Of a stretch of DNA of 64,000 nucleotides, positions 9,366 to 17,738 are shown piece after piece (position 1 is the stretch's first letter; every line of letters begins with the position of its first letter). The notes below the pieces were generated by a model. That model saw nothing but the letters and a program-made list of their open reading frames with translations. It searched no databases and was not told the origin of the DNA. A program made the position numbers and the translations under genes. Origin of the DNA: Streptococcus australis ATCC 700641 (GTDB lineage: Bacteria > Bacillota > Bacilli > Lactobacillales > Streptococcaceae); NCBI RefSeq assembly GCF_000186465.1, contig NZ_GL636091.1:424970-488969 (forward strand). The letters run 5' to 3'.

Positions 9366-11519
9366 ATGGGATTTAAGAAAAAACATTATCGCCAACAAGT
9401 TGACATGAGAGATTGCGGTGTTGCAGCTTTAGCCATGGTCTTTGGTTACTATGGATCATACTATTCTTTAGCTAGTCTGAGGGAGAAGGCAAAAACGACT
9501 GCAGATGGAACGACCGCCTTAGGTCTGGTCAAGGTGGCTGAGGAGTTGGGATTTGAGACACGCGCCTTCCGAGCAGACCGCACACTTTTTGACTTGGAAG
9601 GAGTGACCTATCCATTGATTGTCCACGTGATCAAGGATGGGCGTCTCCCTCACTATTACGTAGTCTATAAGAAAGATAAAAAGTATCTTTACATAGCAGA
9701 TCCAGATCCAAAGGTAAAGATGACCAAATTGACGATCGAAGAGTTTGAAAAGGAATGGACAGGGATTGTCATTGCCCTGGCCCCGACTCCAGCCTATCAA
9801 CCGAGTAAAGAAAAGAAAAATGGGCTCCTAGACTTTGTCCCTCTTTTGTTTAAACAGCGGCAATTGGTTCTGCATATTGTTCTTGCAACGTTATTGGTGA
9901 CCCTCATCAATATTGTGGGTTCTTACTACTTACAATCGATTATTGATACCTATGTGCCTGATCAGATGAAGCAGACGCTGAGTGTGATTTCACTAGGGTT
10001 GATCGTGGTTTACATCTTACAGCAAGTCCTGACCTATGCGCAAGATTACTTGCTTCTTGTTTTAGGCCAACGCTTGTCTATAGATGTCATTCTATCCTAT
10101 ATTAAGCATGTTTTTCAGTTGCCTATGAGTTTCTTTGCAACTCGACGGACAGGAGAAGTGGTGTCGCGGTTTACAGATGCCAACCGGATTATCGATGCTC
10201 TGGCTAGTACGTTGCTTTCAATCTTTTTGGATCTGTCTATTGTTTTGATTTTATCAGTAGTCCTGTTTAGCCAAAATGCTCATCTCTTTTTCTTGACCAT
10301 TCTCTTACTGCCGATTTATGCGGTCATTATTTTTGCCTTTATGAAGCCTTTTGAGCGCTTAAATAATGAAACCATGGAAGCCAATAGTGTCTTGTCTTCT
10401 TCTATTATCGAAGATATCAATGGGATTGAAACCATCAAGTCTCTGACCAGTGAGCGTAGTCGTTATCAAAAGATTGACACAGAATTTGTGGATTATCTGA
10501 AGAAGTCCTTTGCCATGAGCAAGGCGGAGAGTCTTCAAAAGGGGCTCAAGCACTTGGCCCAGTTGATTTTGAATGTCTTGGTCTTGTGGATGGGAGCTCA
10601 TTTGGTCATGAAGCAAGAATTGAGTTTGGGTCAGCTGATTACCTACAATACTCTCCTTGTTTACTTCACAGGGCCTCTAGAGAATTTGATCAACCTCCAA
10701 ACTAAACTGCAAGCAGCCCGAGTGGCCAATACACGTCTGAATGAAGTCTATTTGATAGACTCTGAGTTCGCAGAGAAGAAGCCTCTTCAAGAGCGTGAGA
10801 CTCTCGATGGTGATCTGGTTTTTGAGGGAGTGGACTACAAGTACGGTTTTGGAGCCAATGTTTTAACAGATATTAACTTAAGGATCAAAAAAGGGAGCAA
10901 GGTGAGTTTTGTCGGTATTTCCGGTTCTGGAAAAACCACGCTAGCAAAGATGATGGTGAATTTCTACCAACCCAATAAAGGGACGATTCGTCTGGGAGGA
11001 ACGGATATCCAGCAAGTCGATAAAACTTTGCTCCGCCAGCAAATCAATTATTTACCCCAGCAGCCCTATGTCTTTAATGGTACGATTTTAGAGAACTTGT
11101 TACTGGGAGCGCGGGAAGGAACCAGTCAGGAAGATATTTTGCGCGCGGTTGAAATCGCAGGAATTCGAGAAGACATTGAGCGCATGCCCCTCAATTACCA
11201 AACGGAATTGACTACGGATGGCATGGGAATTTCTGGTGGACAACGGCAGCGGATTGCCTTGGCGCGTGCCTTATTAACGGATGCTCCGATTCTGATTCTG
11301 GATGAAGCGACCAGTAGCCTGGATATCTTGACGGAGAAGAAAATTGTGGACCGCTTGATGGCCTTAGATAAAACCATTATCTTTATTGCCCACCGGTTAA
11401 CGATTGCAGAGCGTTCTGAAAAAGTCTTCCTCCTGGACCAAGGTCGTCTGAAAGAAGAAGGAAGTCATGAAGAACTGCTGAAAAAGAATGGTTATTACAG
11501 CCATTTGGTAACTTGTTAA
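9366..11519 (+). CDS. comA: Competence pheromone processing and export ABC transporter ComA
   Basis: ComA cleaves the double-glycine leader of the competence-stimulating peptide precursor and exports the peptide. The N-terminal C39 peptidase domain has the catalytic cysteine at residue 17 (DMRDCGVAALAMVFGYYG), a histidine in LPHYYVV and the IADPDP aspartate. Six membrane segments follow (about 165-460). The nucleotide-binding domain has Walker A GISGSGKTT, signature ISGGQRQR and Walker B ILILDEATS. Total length is 717 residues. The ATG at 9366 follows GGAAAGGG; the upstream TTG at 9351 would place the ribosome binding site inside the coding sequence. comB follows after 30 bases. No comC gene is in the window. 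Confidence 0.96.
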   Translation: MGFKKKHYRQQVDMRDCGVAALAMVFGYYGSYYSLASLREKAKTTADGTTALGLVKVAEELGFETRAFRADRTLFDLEGVTYPLIVHVIKDGRLPHYYVVYKKDKKYLYIADPDPKVKMTKLTIEEFEKEWTGIVIALAPTPAYQPSKEKKNGLLDFVPLLFKQRQLVLHIVLATLLVTLINIVGSYYLQSIIDTYVPDQMKQTLSVISLGLIVVYILQQVLTYAQDYLLLVLGQRLSIDVILSYIKHVFQLPMSFFATRRTGEVVSRFTDANRIIDALASTLLSIFLDLSIVLILSVVLFSQNAHLFFLTILLLPIYAVIIFAFMKPFERLNNETMEANSVLSSSIIEDINGIETIKSLTSERSRYQKIDTEFVDYLKKSFAMSKAESLQKGLKHLAQLILNVLVLWMGAHLVMKQELSLGQLITYNTLLVYFTGPLENLINLQTKLQAARVANTRLNEVYLIDSEFAEKKPLQERETLDGDLVFEGVDYKYGFGANVLTDINLRIKKGSKVSFVGISGSGKTTLAKMMVNFYQPNKGTIRLGGTDIQQVDKTLLRQQINYLPQQPYVFNGTILENLLLGAREGTSQEDILRAVEIAGIREDIERMPLNYQTELTTDGMGISGGQRQRIALARALLTDAPILILDEATSSLDILTEKKIVDRLMALDKTIIFIAHRLTIAERSEKVFLLDQGRLKEEGSHEELLKKNGYYSHLVTC

Positions 11520-11549
11520 GAGAGGACTAGGAGAAAAAAAGAGAGTATG

Positions 11550-12908
11550 ATGAACGAAAAATATTTTGAAAGTGCAGAATTCTATCAGAAACGTTTCCAT
11601 AATTTTGCTAGTTTGTGGGTAGTCCCTTGTTTTCTTTTACTACTGTTTATTGTGGGATTCTCTGTCTTTGCCAAGAAGGAAGTGACCTTGTCTAGTCGTG
11701 GGACGATTGAAGCTACGCGCGTGGTGGACCAAATCCAGTCAACGAGTAATTCTCCCATTCAAGTCAACCATTTGAAGGAAAATAAAGAGATTAAAAAGGG
11801 AGAAATCTTGGTAGAATACCAAGAGGATCAGGAAAAACAACAAGGAATGAGCTTGACGCAACAGCTAGACCTCTTAAAGAAACAGGAGGAACAATTAAAA
11901 CTGTTGAAAACGAGCATTGAGACCGGGGAGAGTCAGTTTACAGGAAATGAACATTTTGGGTATGATCAGCTGTTTAAGGATTACCAGCAACAGATAGCGA
12001 TTCTCCAAGCGCAAGCCCATCAACAAAATGCGACTATTGCTTCTCAAAATGCTAGTGCAAGTTCCAGTCAAGCAGAAATTGGCCAAGCTATCCAAGACCA
12101 GGAGAAGCGATTAACTGATTACCGTAGTCTAAAATCAGCTCTCCTAGAGGGAAGAAGTCTGGATGTGACTCATCCACTTTACTCCCTCTACCAGAGTTAC
12201 GCTCAGCAACCACATGGAGAAGAAAACGCTCAAGCACAAGCTTCTTTTATCAGTCAACTGGATAGTCAAATCCAGCAGCTAGAAGCGAGTATTTCTAATT
12301 ATCGAATTCAATATGCGGGATCCGGAAGTCAACAAGCTTTTTCGACCAGTTTAGATAGTCAAATAGCCTCGCTGAAAGCTCAACAGCTAAGTAAGGTTGG
12401 ACAAGATCTGTTGCTTCTTTCTCAGCAAATCGCAGATTTAGACAGTAAGTTAAAAACACAAGAAACTCTTCTTCAGAAGACTCAGATTCTAGCCAAGGAT
12501 GAAGGGGTAATTCATTTGAATGATGAAACAAAAGGAGCGAGTATTGTAACGGAAGGCACTCCTTTGGCACAAGTTTATCCACTCATTCAGAAAGAAAAAG
12601 AAGTCAAGATTGTTACCTATATTCCTTCAAAAGATATAGCTACGATTCATGTGGGAGATCGGATTCGCTTTAGCACACAGGGAAGTAAACAAAAACCAAT
12701 TACGCTAGAGGCCCGTATTAGCTCCATTGCTTCGAGTGCCACTCGGACTGAACAGGGGAATTTTTTCAAAATCGAGGGAGTTCTTCGTCTCAAGGATCAG
12801 GAAGCCAAACTTCTACGGTACGGATTGGAAGGGAAGTGTGTTCTGATCACAGGAGAAAAATCTTACTTCAGTTTCTTTGTGGATCAATTTTTAGGAGCAG
12901 GGAACTAA
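11550..12908 (+). CDS. comB: Competence pheromone export accessory protein ComB
   Basis: ComB is the membrane-fusion type partner of ComA. One N-terminal membrane helix (about 20-42) is followed by a lipoyl-like segment (QVNHLKENKEIKKGEILVEY), a long Gln/Ser-rich coiled coil (about 95-300), and a C-terminal beta domain ending near the ITGEKSYFSFFVDQFL tail. Length is 452 residues. Two ATG codons stand in tandem at 11547 and 11550; the second gives the N-terminus MNEKYFESAEFY, which lines up with the family as I remember it, and is better spaced from GAGAG. It is co-transcribed with comA and followed by a hairpin terminator. Confidence 0.94.
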   Translation: MNEKYFESAEFYQKRFHNFASLWVVPCFLLLLFIVGFSVFAKKEVTLSSRGTIEATRVVDQIQSTSNSPIQVNHLKENKEIKKGEILVEYQEDQEKQQGMSLTQQLDLLKKQEEQLKLLKTSIETGESQFTGNEHFGYDQLFKDYQQQIAILQAQAHQQNATIASQNASASSSQAEIGQAIQDQEKRLTDYRSLKSALLEGRSLDVTHPLYSLYQSYAQQPHGEENAQAQASFISQLDSQIQQLEASISNYRIQYAGSGSQQAFSTSLDSQIASLKAQQLSKVGQDLLLLSQQIADLDSKLKTQETLLQKTQILAKDEGVIHLNDETKGASIVTEGTPLAQVYPLIQKEKEVKIVTYIPSKDIATIHVGDRIRFSTQGSKQKPITLEARISSIASSATRTEQGNFFKIEGVLRLKDQEAKLLRYGLEGKCVLITGEKSYFSFFVDQFLGAGN

Positions 12909-12922
12909 AGAAACATAACATA

Positions 12923-12944
12923 AAAAGAGACCGAGGTCTCTTTT
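12923..12944 (+). terminator. Terminator of comAB (copy 1 of a duplicated hairpin)
   Basis: Palindrome AAAAGAGACC-GA-GGTCTCTTTT, 15 bases after the comB stop. The same 22 bases recur at 13198-13219 at the end of the convergent tetR gene. Confidence 0.85.
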
Positions 12945-13150
12945 CAGATTTAAGATAAAGTCTTCTGAAAAACTTCCCTTAGGTGAGTACGGACGTCAGC
13001 GAACTTCTACGAAGTTCCATGACTTAGTTTTGAGCCTAAGGTCTCAAAACTCCCGAGTGTTAGAGACACTAGTGTCTCTAACACTTTTCTCACGTCGGGA
13101 AGTTTTTAATCTTTTTATTAAATGGCTAAAAAAATAAAAGTCATTTTTGA
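12941..13150 (+). repeat. Structured intergenic element, copy 1 (closed multi-hairpin fold plus terminator)
   Basis: A perfect 11-bp outer stem (12968-12978 with 13097-13107; AAAAACTTCCC / GGGAAGTTTTT) and an inner GTGAG/CTCAC step enclose three hairpins: 13001-13017 (GAACTTC/GAAGTTC), 13027-13050 (GTTTTGAG/CTCAAAAC with loop CCTAAGGT) and a perfect 30-base palindrome at 13056-13085. The loop CCTAAGG is the reverse complement of CCTTAGG at 12977-12983. A weaker helix (AAGAT/ATCTT) extends the outer stem, and an ATGGCT/AGTCAT hairpin with a T run (13121-13150) ends the element. A second copy at 48600 keeps the fold with changed sequence. It is not the classical pneumococcal BOX sequence as I remember it. 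Confidence 0.85.
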
Positions 13151-13197
13151 AAATCATCTAGCCGTTTTATGTAAAACAATAGTTTGTCTACATTCAA

Positions 13198-13219
13198 AAA
13201 AGAGACCGAGGTCTCTTTT
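13198..13219 (-). terminator. Terminator of the tetR gene (copy 2 of the duplicated hairpin)
   Basis: Identical to the 12923 hairpin and directly adjacent to the tetR stop at 13220. It is symmetrical and works in both directions. Confidence 0.8.
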
Positions 13220-13756
13220 TTATTCTAGCATTTTTAATAGGAAGTCCGCCATTTGTTGGGGGCTTTCTTTTTGACCACGCGCCACCCACATTTGACAGAC
13301 TCCAAAGAAGGCATTGGTGAGGTAGACAGAACTGTAGTCTCTTTCGATTTCGGTCAAAGATCGATGGCCATAACGCTCTTGCAAGCTATCCACTAGTAGA
13401 ACTTGTAGCTTGTGCCGCAAGAAGGATTGAATTTCTTTTGTCCCATTCTCGGTTAGAAGGACAGCAAAGAGGGGCTCCTTGGTGAGAAATTCGAAAACTT
13501 CGGTAACAGCTTGGTGTTTATCATCTTGTTGTTTGTCGAAGATGTATTCAACTTTGTGGAAAAATTCCTGTTGGTAGCGCTCAATCATATCGTACTTATC
13601 GCGGTAGTGGGTATAGAAGCTACTCCGGCTGATACCGGCTTCTTTTGCCAACTGAACGGTTGAAATCTCATCAAAGGACTCTCTATGAAGGAGGTCAACC
13701 ATGGCTTCCTGTATGATCCGTTTTGTTTTTATTCGCTTATTGCTTTCGGTAACCAT
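13220..13756 (-). CDS. TetR/AcrR family repressor of the adjacent YhgE/Pip gene
   Basis: A 178-residue one-component repressor. The N-terminal helix-turn-helix is clear (RIIQEAMVDLLHRESFDEISTVQLAKEAGISRSSFYTHYRDKYDMIERY in overview, recognition helix around ISRSSFYTHYRDK, about residues 42-55). The C-terminal ligand domain is not informative about the inducer. The ATG follows GGGAGA on the minus strand. The gene is divergent from the YhgE gene, and two inverted copies of one operator lie between them, one over its own -10. It therefore most likely controls itself and its neighbour. Confidence 0.9.
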   Translation of the reverse strand: MVTESNKRIKTKRIIQEAMVDLLHRESFDEISTVQLAKEAGISRSSFYTHYRDKYDMIERYQQEFFHKVEYIFDKQQDDKHQAVTEVFEFLTKEPLFAVLLTENGTKEIQSFLRHKLQVLLVDSLQERYGHRSLTEIERDYSSVYLTNAFFGVCQMWVARGQKESPQQMADFLLKMLE

Positions 13757-13782
13757 TTTAGTCTCCCTTTTTTATGAACAAA

Positions 13783-13876
13783 ATTATACACAGTGTCTAA
13801 AAATAAGTTTTTTAACTTGCGGTTTTTAAAAAGAACTGTATAATCAATTATATCAAAAAATTAGACAATGTGTATA
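13783..13876 (+). promoter_or_regulatory. Divergent tetR/yhgE promoters with two TetR operators
   Basis: TATACACAGTGTCTAA (13785-13800) and TTAGACAATGTGTATA (13861-13876) are inverted copies of one site with a single mismatch, and each holds a smaller ACAC-n-GTGT type dyad. Between them lies the forward promoter TTGCGG (13817-13822), 16 bp, TATAAT (13839-13844). The left operator overlaps a minus-strand TATAAT (13783-13788) that would serve tetR. The right operator lies just downstream of the forward start, where it would block the polymerase. Binding by the adjacent TetR protein is inferred. Confidence 0.8.
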
Positions 13877-13891
13877 AAAAGGAGACAAAAA

Positions 13892-16687
13892 ATGTTTAAG
13901 GAATGGAAAGCGATTTTTAGGAAACCAACCTTCATCGTTGTGATGATAGGGGTTTCCTTGATACCAGCTCTCTACAATGTGATCTTTCTATCCTCTATGT
14001 GGGATCCTTATGGCAAGGTTTCGGACCTGCCAGTAGCAGTTGTCAATCAAGACCAACCAGCTCGTTATCAGGAAGAAGAATTGACAATCGGAAAAGACAT
14101 GGTGTCCAATTTTGAGAAAAGTGATGCCCTGGATTTTCATATTGTCGATGAAAGAGCAGCTAAAGAGGGGCTGGAAAAGGGTGAGTACTATATGGTGGTG
14201 ACCTTGCCCAAAGATCTATCTGCTAAAGCTGCTTCTATCTTAACCAATCATCCGGAACAGATGACCATTGCCTACCAAACATCCAGCGGCCATAGCTTTA
14301 TTGCTGGTAAGATGAGTGATTCCGCCATGATAAAAATCCAGCAAACCGTTGCTAGTAATGTCACCCAAACCTATACCAGCGCTCTTTTCGAAAAGATGGG
14401 AAGCTTGAAGACAGGTATGGGAACAGCAGCGGAAGGAAGCCAGAAATTAGCGACCGGTGCTGGTCAGCTAAAAGAGGGTGGACAGACTCTGACAGACCAT
14501 TTGACCACCTTGTCCAATTCGAGTCTGTCTTTTTCAAATGGGGCACAGACTCTTAGCACTGGACTCTTGGCCTACACCAATGGAGTTGGCCAATTAGGAA
14601 CTGGTCTTCATCAAATGCAGGAGAAAGTTCCCACCCTCGTATCGGGAGTTGGGCAACTTCATAATGGTTTTACTACCTTTAGTAGTGGACTGACGACCTA
14701 TACATCTGGTGTTGGACAGCTAGGAGATGGTTTGAACCAAATGGCTAGTCAAACGCCTCAGTTAGCATCTGGAATTGGCCAATTGCATACAGGGATGACG
14801 ACTCTCTCAACGGGACTGGATACCTATACAAAAGGAGTCAGTCAGTTGAATCTTGGTGCTAGTAATTTGACGACTGGTCTAACCAACTATAGCTCAGGTC
14901 TTGCTACTCTTAGTGGTGGAGCTAGTCAATTAAGTGGTCAATCGGAAGCCTTAAGAAATGGAGTGTCTCAGTTAGAGACAGGCATTCAAACCTTATCCAC
15001 ACAACTCACTCCGCAACCAAATCAACAAGAGCAGCTTGCCCAATTAACAGCAGGCCTTACCCAATTAAATGAAGCCATTCAGAACACGAGTGGAGATACT
15101 AGTCAACTCAGCACAGCTTTGGCAACCATCGCCACCTCTGCTCAAGGGATTTCAGCAGCAGCACAGGCTGACCGCAATTCAGTACTAGCCAATCTTCAAG
15201 CTACTGCTGCCTATCAATCAATGACAGCTGAGCAACAGGCAGAAATAACGGCTGCTGTCTCTGCTACTTCAAGTACCACGGAGACTGCTGCTCAAGCGAT
15301 TTTAACCACTGTTCAAGGCTTGCAAGAAAACTTAACGACCGAGAGTCCCTTGGCCACAGTAAAAGAAAGTGCCAACCAGATCTTGCCAACAGCTTCGTCT
15401 ACCTTGAATACTCTTTCAACTAGTTTGAGCTCCCTACAGACAGCAGTGACAGAGCAACTTCTACCAGCAAGCCAAACCCTTAACCAGGGAGTTCAACTCT
15501 ATACGACAGGGGTAGATCAATTAGCTGGCGGAGCTAGTCAGCTTACGGATAATAGCAGTAGCTTGATAGCAGGAGCTACTCAATTGAGTGCAGGGACAAG
15601 TCAACTGGAGCAGAAATCTGATGACTTGATAATGGGAAGTAGTCAACTAGCGACAGGATTGGGAGACTTAAATGGGAAAATGCCAGCTCTGACTGCTGGA
15701 ATGAATCAGTTAGCTTCAGGAGCCAACCAATTGACTAGTAAGTCTAGTGAATTAACAACAGGTGCTGGACTGCTAGCTAGTGGGATCGGTCAATTAAATA
15801 CTCAAACACCAGTCTTGGCTAGCGGTGTTGATCAACTTGTATCAGGAGTCGATCAGTTATCGGATAAATCAGGTCAGTTACTATCAGGTTCTCATCAATT
15901 GGCGGATGGTGCAACTAAAATAGCCGATGGCTCAGGTCGATTAGCGACAGGAGGCCAGGTTCTTGTCGGAGGCTTGGGTGATCTCCAAACAGGTAGTCAG
16001 AATCTTAGTCAAGGCTTGAGTTCAGCCAAAGATCAACTAAATAGCGCTAGCACTGAAAAAGAAAATGCAAGCGTATTGTCAGATCCAATCACCCTTTCAA
16101 AGACAGACCATGACAATGCTCCAGTGAATGGAGTGGGGATGGCACCTTATATGATCTCTGTTGCCCTTTTCGTCGCGGCTCTCTCTACCAATATGATTTT
16201 TGCCAAATTGCCATCTGGGCGTCATCCAGAAAGTCGTTGGGCTTGGCTTAAATCGAGATTGGAAGTGAACGGGATGATTGCTGTCTTGGCTGGTGTCCTG
16301 GTCTACGGAGCTGTCCACCTGCTCGGAATGGCGGCAAACCATGAAAGCTTGACTCTTTTCCTCTGTGTGTTAGGAAGTGTGACCTTCATGTCCATGGTGA
16401 CTGCCTTAACAACATGGAACAACAAGGTCGGAGCATTTATCTCTTTGATTCTCTTGCTCCTTCAACTGGCTTCTAGTGCAGGGACTTATCCGCTTGCCCT
16501 CACCAATCGTTTCTTCCAAATCATTCATCCACTGTTGCCAATGAGTTATACCGTATCGGGATTACGGGAAACCATTTCCTTATCTGGTCAGATAGGTGGG
16601 CAAGTCACCTTCCTTACCCTGGTTTTGGGCTTGTGTATTGGTCTAGGAATGATAGCCTATCAACCTCAAAAGATGGAAGAAGACTAG
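13892..16687 (+). CDS. YhgE/Pip domain membrane protein with long tandem-repeat region
   Basis: A 931-residue protein of the YhgE/phage-infection-protein family, related to the EsaA-type components of type VII secretion loci and to ABC-2 permeases. One N-terminal helix (about 12-32) is followed by an extracellular domain (LPVAVVNQDQP). A very long region (about 170-730) is built from repeats of the form G-x-x-Q-L-x-x-G-x-x-x-L, with a larger repeat near 44 residues. Five C-terminal membrane segments follow. The start at 13892 follows AAGGAGA; the in-frame ATG at 13868 lies inside the operator. Function is unknown; an envelope or export role under TetR control is inferred. Confidence 0.88.
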   Translation: MFKEWKAIFRKPTFIVVMIGVSLIPALYNVIFLSSMWDPYGKVSDLPVAVVNQDQPARYQEEELTIGKDMVSNFEKSDALDFHIVDERAAKEGLEKGEYYMVVTLPKDLSAKAASILTNHPEQMTIAYQTSSGHSFIAGKMSDSAMIKIQQTVASNVTQTYTSALFEKMGSLKTGMGTAAEGSQKLATGAGQLKEGGQTLTDHLTTLSNSSLSFSNGAQTLSTGLLAYTNGVGQLGTGLHQMQEKVPTLVSGVGQLHNGFTTFSSGLTTYTSGVGQLGDGLNQMASQTPQLASGIGQLHTGMTTLSTGLDTYTKGVSQLNLGASNLTTGLTNYSSGLATLSGGASQLSGQSEALRNGVSQLETGIQTLSTQLTPQPNQQEQLAQLTAGLTQLNEAIQNTSGDTSQLSTALATIATSAQGISAAAQADRNSVLANLQATAAYQSMTAEQQAEITAAVSATSSTTETAAQAILTTVQGLQENLTTESPLATVKESANQILPTASSTLNTLSTSLSSLQTAVTEQLLPASQTLNQGVQLYTTGVDQLAGGASQLTDNSSSLIAGATQLSAGTSQLEQKSDDLIMGSSQLATGLGDLNGKMPALTAGMNQLASGANQLTSKSSELTTGAGLLASGIGQLNTQTPVLASGVDQLVSGVDQLSDKSGQLLSGSHQLADGATKIADGSGRLATGGQVLVGGLGDLQTGSQNLSQGLSSAKDQLNSASTEKENASVLSDPITLSKTDHDNAPVNGVGMAPYMISVALFVAALSTNMIFAKLPSGRHPESRWAWLKSRLEVNGMIAVLAGVLVYGAVHLLGMAANHESLTLFLCVLGSVTFMSMVTALTTWNNKVGAFISLILLLLQLASSAGTYPLALTNRFFQIIHPLLPMSYTVSGLRETISLSGQIGGQVTFLTLVLGLCIGLGMIAYQPQKMEED

Positions 16688-16717
16688 ACTTCCTCTATCC
16701 ATAGTTTCATGTGAAAC

Positions 16718-16752
16718 AAATCCCCCTTCTCTGAAGAGAAAGGGGATTTTTC
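16718..16752. terminator. Shared bidirectional terminator
   Basis: AAATCCCC (16718-16725) pairs with GGGGATTT, and TTCTC with GAGAA inside. T runs on both strands serve the convergent YhgE gene and the lipoprotein gene that ends at 16753. Confidence 0.9.
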
Positions 16753-17421
16753 TTAGTTAAAATAAAGCACTTCTGGATCTGGAGTAATATAGACAAGGTT
16801 GTCATCCTTAAAGACAAGTTGAACTTGTCCTTCTTTGTATGTAAAGACTGTAAAAGTTTGCTCTAATTGAGTCGTTTGAGCTAGATCGATTACACCAGCC
16901 CAAAAAGCATGGAGTTGTTCTTCTGTTAAGTGTCCCTCTTGATAGAGTTTGACCAGATTTTCCCGTTCCTTTTCTGAGAAGGTCTCGAGCATATAATTTG
17001 AATCAACATGGGTTTTTTCAGGTTTTCCAAGAATTTTTTTGACTATTTTTGTTGTATAGCCTTCGAAATCAGGTGTATGCACTTTTAATCCACCGTCATA
17101 TTTTTTATAGTAAACGACAGAATCGCCAGTTGCATAGATCTTGTCTTTTGGAGCTTCGCTAGCATTGGCAGGGAGCTCCTCCATTTTTTTGCTAGAGCTG
17201 GTTTCCGTCTGAGACTCTTTCTTCTCTTTTTTGGAAGAGCTAGCTTTAGATGATTTTTTTGACGATGAGGCTTCTTTTTCACTTTTCTCTTGTTTTTTAG
17301 AAGAGGCACGAGAGCTCGTTTCATCCGGTTTGAAATGTGATTCAAAATCAGACATACAGGCTGTCAAGAAGAAAAGACTCAAAAAGAGCGTTGCAAGGAG
17401 AGTAATTTTTTTAGACATCAT
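16753..17421 (-). CDS. Lipoprotein with DUF4947-like domain
   Basis: A 222-residue predicted lipoprotein. The signal peptide ends in the lipobox LTAC with cysteine about residue 22. A Ser/Lys/Glu-rich low-complexity linker (about 35-85) leads to a globular domain (ATGDSVVYYKKYDGG, KKILGKPEKTHVDSNYMLETF, ending TPDPEVLYFN) that I assign to DUF4947 with moderate certainty; its function is not known. The start at 17421 follows AGAAAGGGA by six bases; the next codon is also ATG. The gene is monocistronic on the minus strand, with the structured repeat at 17530 upstream of it. Confidence 0.75.
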   Translation of the reverse strand: MMSKKITLLATLFLSLFFLTACMSDFESHFKPDETSSRASSKKQEKSEKEASSSKKSSKASSSKKEKKESQTETSSSKKMEELPANASEAPKDKIYATGDSVVYYKKYDGGLKVHTPDFEGYTTKIVKKILGKPEKTHVDSNYMLETFSEKERENLVKLYQEGHLTEEQLHAFWAGVIDLAQTTQLEQTFTVFTYKEGQVQLVFKDDNLVYITPDPEVLYFN

Positions 17422-17529
17422 GTAAATCCCTTTCTAATTATAGAGCGCTATTTCTTCTATTGTACACTATAAAAACTTGGAAAGCACGAAAAAACAGGAG
17501 AGTTCAACTCTATCTCATTTGAAGCGTGG

Positions 17530-17702
17530 AGTCTGGGACAAAAGTCCTAGCCTCTCAATTGTTTTTGGATTGTCGAGCAAGACGCAGTGGTTGAGCGGGC
17601 TCTACTAGGCTGATTTCATCAGCTTTTACAGCCCTACTCAACTGTGCGGAGGTGGGACGACGAAATCGAATTCTAACGAATTACCGATTTCTGTCCCACT
17701 TT
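17530..17702 (-). repeat. Three-hairpin intergenic repeat, copy A
   Basis: About 173 bases. Read on the plus strand: hairpin GGCTGGGAC-AAAA-GTCCTAGCC (partly at the edge), a middle arm TTGAG-n2-GGCT...AGCC-n3-CTCAA enclosing CTGATTTCATCAG, and a last arm GGGAC...GTCCC enclosing GAAATCG/CGATTTC and AATTC/GAATT. Copies B (43050), C (62169, inverted) and D (63966) are highly similar. It follows the 3' end of the DUF4353 gene, so it probably acts as a terminator or RNA-processing element on the minus strand. Confidence 0.85.
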
Positions 17703-17738
17703 CTTGTGTGCTTCAGTTAGTGGCCTTGGAAGAGGGAT

